From: Clostridiales bacterium
Lineage (GTDB): Bacteria; Bacillota; Clostridia; Lachnospirales; WQUN01
Assembly: GCA_031270945.1 (NCBI GenBank)
Contig: JAISWZ010000069.1
Span: 1 to 64,000 of the forward strand
Length of the DNA: 64,000 nucleotides
Direction of reading: 5' to 3'
Part shown: in pieces, positions 26,990-35,815 of the stretch
Position numbering within the stretch: the stretch's first letter is position 1
Layout of the letters: the number at the start of each line of letters is the position of its first letter
The notes under the pieces: model-generated
The model's input: the letters and a program-made list of their open reading frames with translations, nothing else
The model's database searches: none
Told to the model about the DNA's origin: nothing
Made by a program: the position numbers and the translations under genes

Positions 26990-27292
26990 ATGAACGGACA
27001 AGACGACTTCAATTGGGCAGCGCCGCCTCCACCGCCTCCAGAAAGCGAGCCTGGGGCGCTCAGCCAGAAGGAATGGATCATCATTGTATTGCTTCAAACC
27101 ATTCCCTGCGTAAATGTGATCATGATGTTGGTATGGGCATTCAGTTCAGGAGGAAACCCCACCCGCAAGAGAGTCGCCGAAGCCTGGCTGATAGTCAGCG
27201 TGTGCGTGATGGCGATTTCATTTATCCTCAACGGCGTCGGCGGAAACGCTATCTCTTCCCTTCTTGACTCACTGGCAAATTACCGGAATTAA
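26990..27292 (+). CDS. Small two-helix membrane protein, tandem paralog 7
   Basis: 100 aa. Same subgroup as copy 6 (IPCVNVIMMLVWAFSSGGNP, RKRVAEAWLI). The leader sequence is the same 35-base block as in copy 5. The C-terminal tail is hydrophilic (LLDSLANYRN). Confidence 0.87.
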   Translation: MNGQDDFNWAAPPPPPPESEPGALSQKEWIIIVLLQTIPCVNVIMMLVWAFSSGGNPTRKRVAEAWLIVSVCVMAISFILNGVGGNAISSLLDSLANYRN

Positions 27293-27362
27293 ATTTGAGA
27301 TGTGAGGAATAAATTGCGGAATTAATTTTGGGAGATTAAATTTGGGGGATGGGAGGAATAAA

Positions 27363-27590
27363 ATGAACGGACAAGAAGCGGCGGCGCCGCTTCCAAATAG
27401 CCCGCCAGGGATGCTGAGCCTGGAAAAATGGTTAGCCGTTATGGCAATCGGGCTCATTCCTGGCATAAATATTGCATATATGCTGATCTTGTCATTCGAG
27501 AAGGACGGAAACCCCACTCTCCAGAAGTACGCAAAAGCTTGGCTGTTGGCCGCAATGTGCGTTTGCGGGTTTCTCTCGCTCTTCAGTTGA
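27363..27590 (+). CDS. Small two-helix membrane protein, tandem paralog 8
   Basis: 75 aa, the shortest and most divergent of the set: MNGQEAAAPLPNSPPGMLSL, then WLAVMAIGLIPGINIAYMLI and QKYAKAWLLA. The Cys of the IPC motif is Gly here. GGGAGG lies 7 bases before the ATG. It is followed by a strong terminator, so it closes the cluster. Confidence 0.82.
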   Translation: MNGQEAAAPLPNSPPGMLSLEKWLAVMAIGLIPGINIAYMLILSFEKDGNPTLQKYAKAWLLAAMCVCGFLSLFS

Positions 27591-27676
27591 GGCTTCCTCT
27601 TGCTCCCATGGTGACAGCCATCGGCCAAGAAACATATGGCAAAGTTTAGCGCCGCCATTTAGTGCGTATCCCAAAT

Positions 27677-27718
27677 AAAAGGCCGGACAGGCGCTCTTGT
27701 GCCGTCCGGCCTTCTTTC
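27677..27718. terminator. Bidirectional terminator
   Basis: GGCCGGAC pairs with GTCCGGCC across a loop that also folds (GGCGC..GTGCC). T-rich tracts flank it on both strands (CTTCTTTCT on plus; TTTTATTT on minus). It ends the small membrane protein cluster and the convergent carboxypeptidase gene. Confidence 0.85.
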
Positions 27719-27723
27719 TATCT

Positions 27724-29202
27724 CTACTGCAAACAGATCGCCCTGAACTTGCTCTCCAGGTAGTTGGTGAAGTAGCTCGCGTCCAAGGGCTCTCCTGTCG
27801 CGCCGACCACGATCTCCTCTGGAGTCTTGAGCGCCCCGTGCATGTGGATCTTGCTTGTGAGCCACTGGGTTATGGGCTTGAGATCCCCCTTTTTCACAAG
27901 TTCGAACACTGGGATGTCTTTTTTCATGAAGTGCAGGAACTGAGCGGCATAAGCGTTTCCAAGCGCGTAGGACGGGAAGTAGCCGAATGAGCCTTGGCTC
28001 CAGTGAACATCCTGCAGAATCCCGTGCGCGTCGTCTGGCGGGGTTAGGCCTAGGTACTCCCTCATCTTCTCGTTCCACAAGGCCGGAAGCTCTGCGACTG
28101 GGCGGCCGTTAATGATAATCTCCTTTTCCATTTCGTAGCGGACCATGATATGCAGGGAGTAAGTCAGCTCATCGCTCTCTATCCTGATCAAGGAAGGCTT
28201 CGCCTGGTTTGAGGCAAAGTATAAGTCCTCTGCTGTGACGTCAGAGAATTCTTTTCCAAGCAAGGCGATAACGCTGCCATAGACGCTTTCCCAGAACTCG
28301 CGGGATCTGCCTATGACATTTTCATAGAACCTGGACTGGGACTCATGGATGCTCATGGACGCCCCTTTGCCCAGAATAGTCTCAGCCACCTCGTCTCCGA
28401 TATTCTGCTCATAGAGGGCATGGCCGGTCTCGTGAAGGACCGAGTAGAATGACGAGAGAAAGTCATTCTCATGGTAGTTGGTAGTGATCCTGACGTCGCC
28501 CTTGCTGAAGTTCGTTGTGAAAGGGTGAACGCTCTCCCTGATCATTCCGCACTTGAAGTCAAAGCCAAGCCTGTCCATCAAAAGCTTGGATATCTTTTTC
28601 TGCGTTTCGGCGGGGACTGGGCGCTTCGCAAAAGAGGCGTCAAACTTCTTCCCTTTTTCAGAGATCTCTTGCACCAATGGCACTATGGTCTTCTTCAGCT
28701 GGCTGAAAAAGGCGTCCAGCTTTTCCGTCGTCATCCCGGACTCATAGTCGTCAAGCAGCGCGTCATAGGGGTTTCCGGAGACGCCCCTGAGAGTTGCGAA
28801 GCGTCTCTGCCACTGGATTATCTGCTCCAGCGCTGGCGCGAAGGAGGCAAAGTCGCTTTCAGCCTTGGCTTTTTCCCATACGCTTTGGGAGTTTCCCAAA
28901 AGCTCATTGTACTTGCCTATGTCCTCAGGAGGAATGTTCTTCCACGAGTCATAAAACTTCTGGGACTCGCGCATTGACACTCTTTCCAGCTCATCCAAGC
29001 CTTCCTGAGGCGCCTGGAGGAATTCCTGCATTTTGCCGGATACAGCCAAGGTGAACTGCTCTTCAGCAAGAATCCCGAAAGTTTTAGCTCTAGCTGGTAT
29101 TCCTCCGGGCGGCGCCCCTGTGGACATGTCCCAATGGATCAGCGCCAGGGCGTTCCCGATGGCTTTAGACTTGTCCAGGTATGCCATGAATTCGCTTGCC
29201 AT
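27724..29202 (-). CDS. M32-family metallocarboxypeptidase (Taq type)
   Basis: 492 aa, full length for M32 enzymes, cytoplasmic zinc exopeptidases that remove C-terminal residues. All family motifs are visible: HPFTTNFSKGDVRITT, the zinc site HETGH near residue 259 with the downstream Glu in HESQSRFYEN, IESDELTYSLHIMVRYEME and ILQDVHWSQGSFGYFPSYAL. The ATG at 29202 follows GGGGAAGGG by 5 bases; a longer frame from 29265 has no such site. It is a single-gene unit, divergent from the next operon, with a likely -10 (TATAAT, minus strand, 29470-29465) but no clear -35. Confidence 0.95.
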   Translation of the reverse strand: MASEFMAYLDKSKAIGNALALIHWDMSTGAPPGGIPARAKTFGILAEEQFTLAVSGKMQEFLQAPQEGLDELERVSMRESQKFYDSWKNIPPEDIGKYNELLGNSQSVWEKAKAESDFASFAPALEQIIQWQRRFATLRGVSGNPYDALLDDYESGMTTEKLDAFFSQLKKTIVPLVQEISEKGKKFDASFAKRPVPAETQKKISKLLMDRLGFDFKCGMIRESVHPFTTNFSKGDVRITTNYHENDFLSSFYSVLHETGHALYEQNIGDEVAETILGKGASMSIHESQSRFYENVIGRSREFWESVYGSVIALLGKEFSDVTAEDLYFASNQAKPSLIRIESDELTYSLHIMVRYEMEKEIIINGRPVAELPALWNEKMREYLGLTPPDDAHGILQDVHWSQGSFGYFPSYALGNAYAAQFLHFMKKDIPVFELVKKGDLKPITQWLTSKIHMHGALKTPEEIVVGATGEPLDASYFTNYLESKFRAICLQ

Positions 29203-29340
29203 AACCCTTCCCCCTTCTTGGAGCGGCTCAAGCGCTTGGAGCGCGCTTGAGCCGATATGCCGCAAATGTGTGACGAGCGCTCAAATCTGGAAATTTTATC
29301 TCATGATCAGTCGGGCCGTTCCCGCTGATATCAGAAAATT

Positions 29341-29446
29341 CTAAGAGCATATCCCAAAATTAATTCCATGGCTTGAAAAAGTCACGCATAAAAGCATCGC
29401 GATGACTTTTTCGGCGCCCCAATGGAATTTTGGGATATGCCTTAAT
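29341..29446. repeat. Palindromic element (MITE-like), full copy
   Basis: TAAGAGCATATCCCAAAATT and GGAATTTTGGGATATGCCTT, 106 bp. The inner arms GGCTTGAAAAAGTCACGC and GATGACTTTTTCGGCGCC are also complementary around AAAGCATCGC, giving a long two-part hairpin. It lies between divergent promoters. Confidence 0.85.
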
Positions 29447-29499
29447 CCTACCGCTCGCAAGTATATTATACCACTGTCTGTCATGAAGGGAAAATGGTA

Positions 29500-29528
29500 T
29501 TGTTGAGGCCCCCTGCATGAGTTATAAT
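29500..29528 (+). promoter_or_regulatory. Sigma-A promoter for the DUF4129/DUF4350 operon
   Basis: TTGTTG (29500-29505), 17 bases, TATAAT (29523-29528). It gives a leader of about 90 bases before the ATG at 29623. Confidence 0.75.
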
Positions 29529-29622
29529 ATTCTTGTGGGCCTTGCGCCAGAGGCGCAACGCCAACCGGATGATGTGTTTATCTCAGAATATAGAATCCGG
29601 CATCCTAAAAGAGGAGGTTGCC

Positions 29623-30600
29623 ATGAAGCTGAAGAATACCATGAACGTGTCTGAAATGCTGGATGAAGCTTATGACCAATACAAAAAAATGTTCTTTCAG
29701 CAGCTGGGAGTTTCCCTTGTTTGCTATATCTCCGCTGTCATATTGCTGATGCTGACCCTGGGCCTTTCTCTTGGCGTGATGCTTACAACGGCTGTCCTTG
29801 GCAACTCCATCGGGTCGATTTTGCTCTATGGAACAATAGCGGCATTCATGGCTCTCCTGGTCCTTGGGCTATGGCAGGGCGCGGCCTCCGTGCTGGCTTG
29901 GCAGGTTTGGATCGGCGCGACTCCCAGCGTTGGAATAGCGCTGAAGCGGATGTTCGGATCGCTTCTTCGAATAGCCAGCGTATGCCTGGTTGAGGTCACG
30001 GCGGCGGTTCCAGTTGTCTTCCTGGCGTTCCAGGCAGTTGTGCCGTTGGACAACGCTGAGTTTGAAATGACCCCAGGCACGGCTGTGGCGCTTTTGGTGT
30101 GCGCCCTGATTCTTGTGATAGGCTGGCTTTTGGCGTCCACCTGGCTTTATTTCGCTATTCCCTGCTGCGTGCTGGAAAAGAGGTGGCATGTCAGCGCCGT
30201 TGCCCGTTCTATTTCGCTTGTGAAAGGCGATTTCAAGACAGTGCTTTCCGGAAGGCTATCCTTCTGGATGTCCACAATAGCGTTGCAGTACAGCCTTTAC
30301 GGCGTGATCACCCTTTCTGTTGCCGCAATGGGGATGCTTCCGTCATCTGACTCAAGCATCTATCAAGGCATAAGCGTTCTGCAGGTGTTTTTGTCTTCGA
30401 TCGCGCCGCTTTTGCTCGCGCCTTTGCCTCATGTTTTCTCTGTCTTGTCTTACGCGAACCAACGCATAAAGAAAAACGGGCTTGACATTGAGCTTGAGCT
30501 CCACAACCGCCAAGTCGCCTTGGCCGCTGGCAAGCGGGAGCTTCTCGCCAGGCAGAACGCATCCGGCCAGGCAGGAGGGGCTTATGAATACCCAATTTGA
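29623..30600 (+). CDS. Multi-pass membrane protein (first gene of the DUF4129 operon)
   Basis: 325 aa with about six hydrophobic helices (for example VCYISAVILLMLTLGLSLGV, ALLVLGLWQGAASVLAWQVW, AVALLVCALILVIGWLLAST). The C-terminal cytoplasmic tail KKNGLDIELEL is typical of the poorly characterised membrane proteins that precede DUF4129 genes. The start at 29623 follows GAGGAGG by 6 bases. The next gene starts 17 bases before this one ends. I infer a role in the same envelope-related complex as its neighbours; no enzyme motif is visible. Confidence 0.75.
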   Translation: MKLKNTMNVSEMLDEAYDQYKKMFFQQLGVSLVCYISAVILLMLTLGLSLGVMLTTAVLGNSIGSILLYGTIAAFMALLVLGLWQGAASVLAWQVWIGATPSVGIALKRMFGSLLRIASVCLVEVTAAVPVVFLAFQAVVPLDNAEFEMTPGTAVALLVCALILVIGWLLASTWLYFAIPCCVLEKRWHVSAVARSISLVKGDFKTVLSGRLSFWMSTIALQYSLYGVITLSVAAMGMLPSSDSSIYQGISVLQVFLSSIAPLLLAPLPHVFSVLSYANQRIKKNGLDIELELHNRQVALAAGKRELLARQNASGQAGGAYEYPI

Positions 30601-31222
30601 CCAGGCCCTGACTGATGTTTTGAAGCGGGGCAAGTACAATGTCCTGACTGGCAGAACCATGGACATCAAGAAGTATCTGACGGACTTGATAGACGAGATC
30701 CTAGCAAAGATTTTTGCAACCTTTGAAATCCCCGTAAGCGAGAGCGCAAGCGGCAACGGCAACTGGGCAAGCGGCTTTGCCATAGTCCTATTGACCTTGT
30801 CCATTCTTGGCGTAGCTGCTATAGTCATACACATTGTAAGGGGCAAGCTCAAAGAAGAGCCGGACATGGAAGGGGTGCTTGCTGGCATCGATCCAAGCCG
30901 GTCTCCCAGCGACCTCATAAACGCGGCTGCAGCCTTTTGGGCTGACGGCCAGCCTCGGGACGCGGCCAGGCATGTGTTTGCCGCAGTGCTTTTGGCTCTG
31001 GACAAAAGCGGGGCGCTATCTATAGGCGTGTCAAAAACCAACAAGCAGCTCGCGGAGGAGCTGAAGCGAAAGGCCCCGAAGTTTCTTAGCTCTTTTAAAA
31101 GCGTTTCGAATATATTTCAAATCGTGTGGTTTGGCGGCAAAAATTTGGACGAGGAATCGTTTTCCGAATGCTTGCGCCTAGGATCGCTATTGGTTGGGGA
31201 GGCTGGCAGTGAAAAACGCTAG
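30584..31222 (+). CDS. DUF4129 domain protein
   Basis: 212 aa. One membrane helix (GFAIVLLTLSILGVAAIVIH, about residues 66-86) anchors a C-terminal cytoplasmic domain, in which DARRHVFAAVLLALDKSG-like and TNKQLAEELKRK segments match DUF4129. The N-terminal part before the helix is only about 65 residues. GGAGGGG lies 4 bases before the ATG. Overlaps both neighbours, so translation is likely coupled. Confidence 0.8.
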   Translation: MNTQFDQALTDVLKRGKYNVLTGRTMDIKKYLTDLIDEILAKIFATFEIPVSESASGNGNWASGFAIVLLTLSILGVAAIVIHIVRGKLKEEPDMEGVLAGIDPSRSPSDLINAAAAFWADGQPRDAARHVFAAVLLALDKSGALSIGVSKTNKQLAEELKRKAPKFLSSFKSVSNIFQIVWFGGKNLDEESFSECLRLGSLLVGEAGSEKR

Positions 31223-32228
31223 ATTGATAGCCATATGCGTAGGCCTCCTCATTGTTGCCCTGGTGGTGAAAGAGCTGGCCGGGCTTTCCGATGACGGGCC
31301 GGCGTACACAGTCTTCTCGTCAACTGCGGCAGGCGCCAGCCTTTTCAAGGACACATTGGAAGAGATGAATTATCCCGTGGGGATCTCCTACGAGAAGATA
31401 AACGCTGACGCAAGCCTGAATGACACGCATGTGCTTATAGAGCCTGAAATGGACGAAAACGACCTGTCAAGCCTTCTGGCCTGGGTTTCAAAAGGCGGAA
31501 GAGCCGTCCTAATGGGCAGCCCCACGGTCATTGGCCAGTTGAGCTACCTTCTTTTGCTGGACTACCCAACCCGCTACAGGGAAGCAGCCCACGGCGCCGT
31601 GAGCGAGTGCCAGCTGGGGTATGGAACGCTTCTGTACGGCTCAAGCCAAGTCGTCTTGAACAAGCAGCTCATGGAGAACTCAGCTTCAGGAAAGACAATC
31701 ACAGGCTTTCTCTCTTCGTGGAAAAGCCCTCAGATATATTTTAACGAGTACTACCACGGGTACCGGTACGAGGCGAACTCATGGGACAAGCTTCCCTCTG
31801 GGCTTAGGGCCTTGGTTCTTCAGATAGGAGTGGCTGCCGCAATGCTCGTCTGGTTTCTGGGCTTTAGGTTCGGCAAGCCTGTGCCCTTGATAGAGGGTGT
31901 TGAAAGAGACGAAAGCGAATATTGCATAGCTCTTGCCAACCTGGAGAGAAAGGCCGGAATGAGCGAAGGGGCTTTGGAGGATCTCCAGCAAGCGCTTCTT
32001 CGAAAATGCGCCAGAGCCTTTCACGCGGGAAGAAAGCTGGACAAGGAATCCTTGGCCAAGCTCTGGGCAATGCGCTCCCTTTCGGGAGCGAAGAACATAG
32101 AATTGGCGTTTCCAGGCGAATTGACTGACAAAAGGCAGCTGGCGGAAGCGGCCGCGGCGATTTGCGCCTTGGAGGCTGTACTTCGAAAGCGAGCCGCGAA
32201 GAGATCCAAAAGCGTGTCCCAAATTTAA
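31209..32228 (+). CDS. DUF4350 domain protein
   Basis: 339 aa. An N-terminal helix (LIAICVGLLIVALVVKEL) is followed by an extracytoplasmic domain with the DUF4350 pattern (SLFKDTLEEMNYPV, VLIEPEMDENDLSSLLAWVS, GGRAVLMGSP), then a second helix near 205-225 and a helical cytoplasmic tail. The start is GTG 31209 with GGGGAGG 6 bases upstream, inside the end of the DUF4129 gene. DUF4350 domains resemble the GATase-like domain that binds partners in DUF4129/MoxR/DUF58 systems. Confidence 0.8.
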   Translation: MKNARLIAICVGLLIVALVVKELAGLSDDGPAYTVFSSTAAGASLFKDTLEEMNYPVGISYEKINADASLNDTHVLIEPEMDENDLSSLLAWVSKGGRAVLMGSPTVIGQLSYLLLLDYPTRYREAAHGAVSECQLGYGTLLYGSSQVVLNKQLMENSASGKTITGFLSSWKSPQIYFNEYYHGYRYEANSWDKLPSGLRALVLQIGVAAAMLVWFLGFRFGKPVPLIEGVERDESEYCIALANLERKAGMSEGALEDLQQALLRKCARAFHAGRKLDKESLAKLWAMRSLSGAKNIELAFPGELTDKRQLAEAAAAICALEAVLRKRAAKRSKSVSQI

Positions 32229-32230
32229 AA

Positions 32231-32336
32231 TAGTGCATATCCCAAAATTTATTATAAGGCTTGGAAAAGTAACGCGTTAAAGCATCGCATGACTTTTCCT
32301 GCGCCCTTTTTTTGAATTTTGGGATATGCATCTAAT
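32231..32336. repeat. Palindromic element inside the operon
   Basis: AGTGCATATCCCAAAATTTA and GAATTTTGGGATATGCATCT bracket 106 bp just 3 bases beyond the DUF4350 stop and 32 bases before the MoxR start. Interior AAAGCATCGCATGACTTTTC. It may attenuate or process the transcript between the two halves of the operon. Confidence 0.85.
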
Positions 32337-32367
32337 AAATCTTATATTTTGATCAAGGAGCCCTCAA

Positions 32368-33312
32368 ATGGCAGAGATTGGAACTACACGCGCGATAACT
32401 GACGTCGTGAAAGATGAAATAGGCAAAGCCGTGATTAACCAGGGCTACTTGACAACCCTGGCCCTGGCGGCCCTCTTGGGCGGAGGGCATGTTCTTATCG
32501 AGGGGGTTCCAGGGCTGGCCAAGACGCTTTGGGTGAAGTCGCTCGCAAAGACTTTGAGCGTGGACTTCAAGAGAGTGCAGTTCACTTCTGACCTCATGCC
32601 CTCTGACATTCTTGGCGCAAAAATCTTCAACATGAAAACCTCAGAATTTGATCTAAGAAAAGGCCCGCTTTTCACAAACCTGTTCCTGGCTGACGAGATA
32701 AACCGCACACCGCCGAAAACCCAGTCCGCTTTGCTTGAGGCTATGCAGGAGCGGGCAATCACGATAGACGGAGAAACAATGCCTCTGTCAGAGCCGTTCA
32801 TGGTTCTGGCCACCCAGAACCCCCTTGAGCACGAGGGCGCTTATCCTCTGCCTGAAGCCTTGACTGACAGGTTCATGCTGAAGCTGAAGATGACATATCC
32901 AGGAGTGGCGGCAGAGAAGGCCATTCTTCGCGCCTATGGCGGAGAGCTTGCAGTGCCTGAGCCAAGGCAGGTAGCAAACGCCTGGCAGGTGGCCGAGTGC
33001 AGAAGCGAGGTTGCCGCTGTCCATGTGGATGACAGCGTATACAACTACATTGTAAGCGTGGTTGAAACCACAAGGCGAATGAATGTGGTTGACATAGGCT
33101 CAAGCCCCAGGGGAGCGCTTGCCATACTCGCTTGCGCCAAGGCTCTTGCCGCTATGGAGGGGCGGGACTACCTGATACCTGACGACGTGAAAGCGATAGC
33201 CCCAGCCGCGCTTAGGCACAGGATAACGCTTAAGGCTGACGCGGAGCTTGACGGCATAACCACGGACAAAGTGGTTGAAAACATACTGGCCCAAACGAAG
33301 GTGCCAAGATGA
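32368..33312 (+). CDS. MoxR-family AAA ATPase
   Basis: 314 aa. Walker A GVPGLAKT (46-53), Walker B FLADEINRTPPKTQSALLEA, sensor region MVLATQNPLEHEGAYPLPEA and arginine-finger region LTDRFMLKL. The C-terminal lid has SPRGALAILACAKALAAMEG and DVKAIAPAALRHRI. MoxR ATPases act as chaperones that assemble or activate partner proteins, often DUF58/VWA proteins encoded next door, as here. AAGGAG precedes the ATG. The stop overlaps the next start as ATGA. Confidence 0.93.
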   Translation: MAEIGTTRAITDVVKDEIGKAVINQGYLTTLALAALLGGGHVLIEGVPGLAKTLWVKSLAKTLSVDFKRVQFTSDLMPSDILGAKIFNMKTSEFDLRKGPLFTNLFLADEINRTPPKTQSALLEAMQERAITIDGETMPLSEPFMVLATQNPLEHEGAYPLPEALTDRFMLKLKMTYPGVAAEKAILRAYGGELAVPEPRQVANAWQVAECRSEVAAVHVDDSVYNYIVSVVETTRRMNVVDIGSSPRGALAILACAKALAAMEGRDYLIPDDVKAIAPAALRHRITLKADAELDGITTDKVVENILAQTKVPR

Positions 33313-34610
33313 GCATAACCCTTAAGTTCGCAAAGCTCGAGTTCATAGCTATCGGCGTCGTGCTCCTGGCCTCGGTTTTCGGATTTGGGATGATCGTGTT
33401 CGCGGCTTGCAACCTGGCGCTTGCGGCGCTTTTCATTGCTGACTGGATAGGCGCGCCAAAAGCCGGATCCTTTGCTGTGACCCGCGAGCCAGGCGACAAG
33501 CTCTGCTGCCGGGCTGAAAACGTCATCGGATTTTCCGTCTCAAGCACCCACGGCAAGGCTGTGAAGCTCTTTCTGAAAGACACCCCTCCGGACTTCAGGT
33601 TTAGCCTGGACGAATCCGACATGGCTAAAGTCATACCTCCAAGCGGGAGGCAGGGCTTCTCTTATATTGCCATCCCCATGAAAAGAGGCAGCTTCCTGTT
33701 TGAGGGCGTCTTCTGCATAGCCGAGGGAAGCCTTGGCTTGTTCAGGAGGCGCTTCTTCAAAAAGCTGCCCAGGGATTTCAAGGTTTACCCTGACATGCGA
33801 AACCTCAGCAAGTACAGGCTTATGGCTAGAAACAAAAGGCTTCTGGCCCCTGGCCCAAACCGCGCCAAGCTTCGCGGGGCTGGAGTGGAGTTTGAAAGCT
33901 TGCGGGAATACGTGGACGGAGATGACACCAGAAAGCTCAACTGGATGGCTTCGGCCAGGCAGGGCAAGCTCATGGTCAACCAATATGAGTCGGAAAAGAA
34001 CCAGCCGGTCTTCATCCTTGTTGACGCGGGCAGATCCATGTCAAGCGCGGCCAAAGGGCGGGAAAAGCTGGACTATTCAATAGAGGCGGCCCTTATCCTG
34101 GCGGACATTGTCAACCAGCAAGGCGACGTCTGCGGAATCCTGGTCTTTGACTCAGCCGTAAAGACCATTGTAATGCCAGGCAAGGGCGCAAGCCACAGAA
34201 CCATGTGCATGGATGTCTTGTATAACATCGAAGGCGTAAAAAGCGCCTCCGATTACGAAGGCGCTTTCCTTGAGCTTATGAGAAGGCAAAAAAGAAGCGG
34301 GTTGGTCTTTGTTTTCACAGATTTTGAAACCCCTGAAGAGGCGAAAGACATAAGCGCCGCTCTTTCGCTCTTGAAAAAAAGGCACATTCCTCTGCTGATG
34401 CTCATGGAGTCCGAAGGGCTTCGGGAGCTTGCTGACATGAAAGCCAAAACCGAGAAAGAAGCTTTTGAAAAGGCGGCCGCCGCCCGATATCTTTATGAAA
34501 AGGAGTCTCTTTGCAGGAGCCTTGGAACAAGGGGCTGCGCATGCATCAGGTCAGAAGCCGGGGCTTTCGCCCTGGCGGCGGTGAACAACTATCTGGCGGC
34601 AAAAAGATAG
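33309..34610 (+). CDS. DUF58 domain protein
   Basis: 433 aa. Two N-terminal helices (about 12-50) are followed by an extracytoplasmic or cytoplasmic beta domain and the DUF58 core AGVEFESLREYVDGDDTRKL with NWMASARQGKLMVNQYE. Beyond it comes a VWA-like fold, with FILVDAGRSM in place of the metal-binding DxSxS (here DAGRS). It is the expected partner of the MoxR ATPase just upstream, with which it overlaps by 4 bases. The C-terminus carries a short Cys-containing tail (GTRGCACIRSE). Confidence 0.9.
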   Translation: MSITLKFAKLEFIAIGVVLLASVFGFGMIVFAACNLALAALFIADWIGAPKAGSFAVTREPGDKLCCRAENVIGFSVSSTHGKAVKLFLKDTPPDFRFSLDESDMAKVIPPSGRQGFSYIAIPMKRGSFLFEGVFCIAEGSLGLFRRRFFKKLPRDFKVYPDMRNLSKYRLMARNKRLLAPGPNRAKLRGAGVEFESLREYVDGDDTRKLNWMASARQGKLMVNQYESEKNQPVFILVDAGRSMSSAAKGREKLDYSIEAALILADIVNQQGDVCGILVFDSAVKTIVMPGKGASHRTMCMDVLYNIEGVKSASDYEGAFLELMRRQKRSGLVFVFTDFETPEEAKDISAALSLLKKRHIPLLMLMESEGLRELADMKAKTEKEAFEKAAAARYLYEKESLCRSLGTRGCACIRSEAGAFALAAVNNYLAAKR

Positions 34611-34655
34611 CCTTTTATATTTTATATTTTATGTTTTATATTTTTTTTATATCTC

Positions 34656-35615
34656 CTAGCTTTTGCTGTATCCCGCCCTCACAAAGTAAAAGGCCAAAGC
34701 AGCCAGCGTTGCGAAAGCGAAAGCCAGCTTAAGCGGTGGGGATACTGGAAGAGGACTGAAAAAGCCCTCAATCAGCGCCGCTGCTGCCAGCATCACAAGT
34801 ATTCCCGGAATGAATCCAGCTGCCCTCTTGGCTGCCAGAACCAGCGCGTCCTTTCTGCTCAAGCGCCCTGGCAAAAGAATGGCCTTTCCTATCATCAACC
34901 CGCAAGCCCCGCTCAAGAATATCGCCGCAAGCTCTATGAACGCATGGGGCAGAAGAGTGCCGAAGTAGATCGCCATGTTTGCGCCCCTGGACATGAAAAG
35001 CCCAGTGGTGGCGCCCAGCACCGCCCCATTGTAAAATATGATGTATATCGTGCCAAGTCCAGCGGTAAGCCCCAGAGCGAAAGCTTCAAAAGAGACCCTA
35101 ATGTTGTTGGTCATTATCACTGCGCCTAACATCGAATAGTTGGCAAGCGAGACAGGCACGCCAGACACGCCGCCTCCAACCGCGTCAATGGTGCTCTGGG
35201 GCAGAAAGATTGCGAAATAGATGGGGTTTGTGGCAGTGAGAGCGATGCTTACCATCACCCCGATAAAGAACAGGAGCATGGATGCAAGGAAGTATTCCTG
35301 GTATTCCCTGGCCATCTGGGGAAATCCGGAAGTGAAGTATCCAGCCGCGTCAGCCCACGCCCCTTTTTCCTTGGCGTAAAAGTGCTGGTGCGACATCCCT
35401 GCCAGCCTGTTCAAGTACGCGGTGGTTTTGCCGTTTGGATACCTGGTCTTGGCATACGCCAGGTTGCGGGTTGCCTTTCTGAAAAGATCGGCAAACTCCC
35501 GAAGCTCTTCGCTTGAAAAGCTCGAAACCCGCTTTCGCTCAAGCCTTCGGTTATATTCATCCAGCTTTTCCCAACTGGTTTTGTTTTTTTGGATAAACGC
35601 TTCTTCTTCTAACAC
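34656..35615 (-). CDS. Stage II sporulation protein M (SpoIIM/DUF95) family membrane protein
   Basis: 319 aa. A helical N-terminal cytoplasmic part (about 1-100) precedes four to five membrane helices, with the family motifs NNIRVSFEAFALGLTAGLGT and LPHAFIELAAIFLSGACGLM. The start is GTG 35615 with GAGGTGA 6 bases before it. In many Actinobacteria and Clostridia this gene belongs to the same cluster as RDD, DUF4129, MoxR and DUF58 genes, so its place here fits, though it is on the opposite strand between DUF58 and RDD. Presence of this family alone does not prove sporulation. Confidence 0.88.
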   Translation of the reverse strand: MLEEEAFIQKNKTSWEKLDEYNRRLERKRVSSFSSEELREFADLFRKATRNLAYAKTRYPNGKTTAYLNRLAGMSHQHFYAKEKGAWADAAGYFTSGFPQMAREYQEYFLASMLLFFIGVMVSIALTATNPIYFAIFLPQSTIDAVGGGVSGVPVSLANYSMLGAVIMTNNIRVSFEAFALGLTAGLGTIYIIFYNGAVLGATTGLFMSRGANMAIYFGTLLPHAFIELAAIFLSGACGLMIGKAILLPGRLSRKDALVLAAKRAAGFIPGILVMLAAAALIEGFFSPLPVSPPLKLAFAFATLAALAFYFVRAGYSKS

Positions 35616-35617
35616 AG

Positions 35618-35790
35618 CTCTTCACCTCGCTTGCTGGAGCTCTTCTAACACAGCTCTTCATGCCGAAAGGGCGCATTTTCAAGCGCAGCGCTCTTTGCTT
35701 GCTATATAAATTAAAAAATCGCTTTTTGCTTGCTATATAAAATAAAACAAAAAAAACGCTTTTTGCTTGCTATATAAAATAATTGTTTTT
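35618..35790. repeat. Repeats between the divergent SpoIIM and RDD genes
   Basis: CTTCTAACACAGCTCTTCA occurs twice (about 35608 and 35643), so the SpoIIM start region is partly duplicated. Next, CGCTTTTTGCTTGCTATATA followed by AA occurs three times (about 35690, 35721 and 35755), with AT-rich spacers. The TATATAAA repeats may hold promoter elements for one or both genes. Confidence 0.7.
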
Positions 35791-35815
35791 ATTTCTTATA
35801 TAAAGGGGCGGAGCC

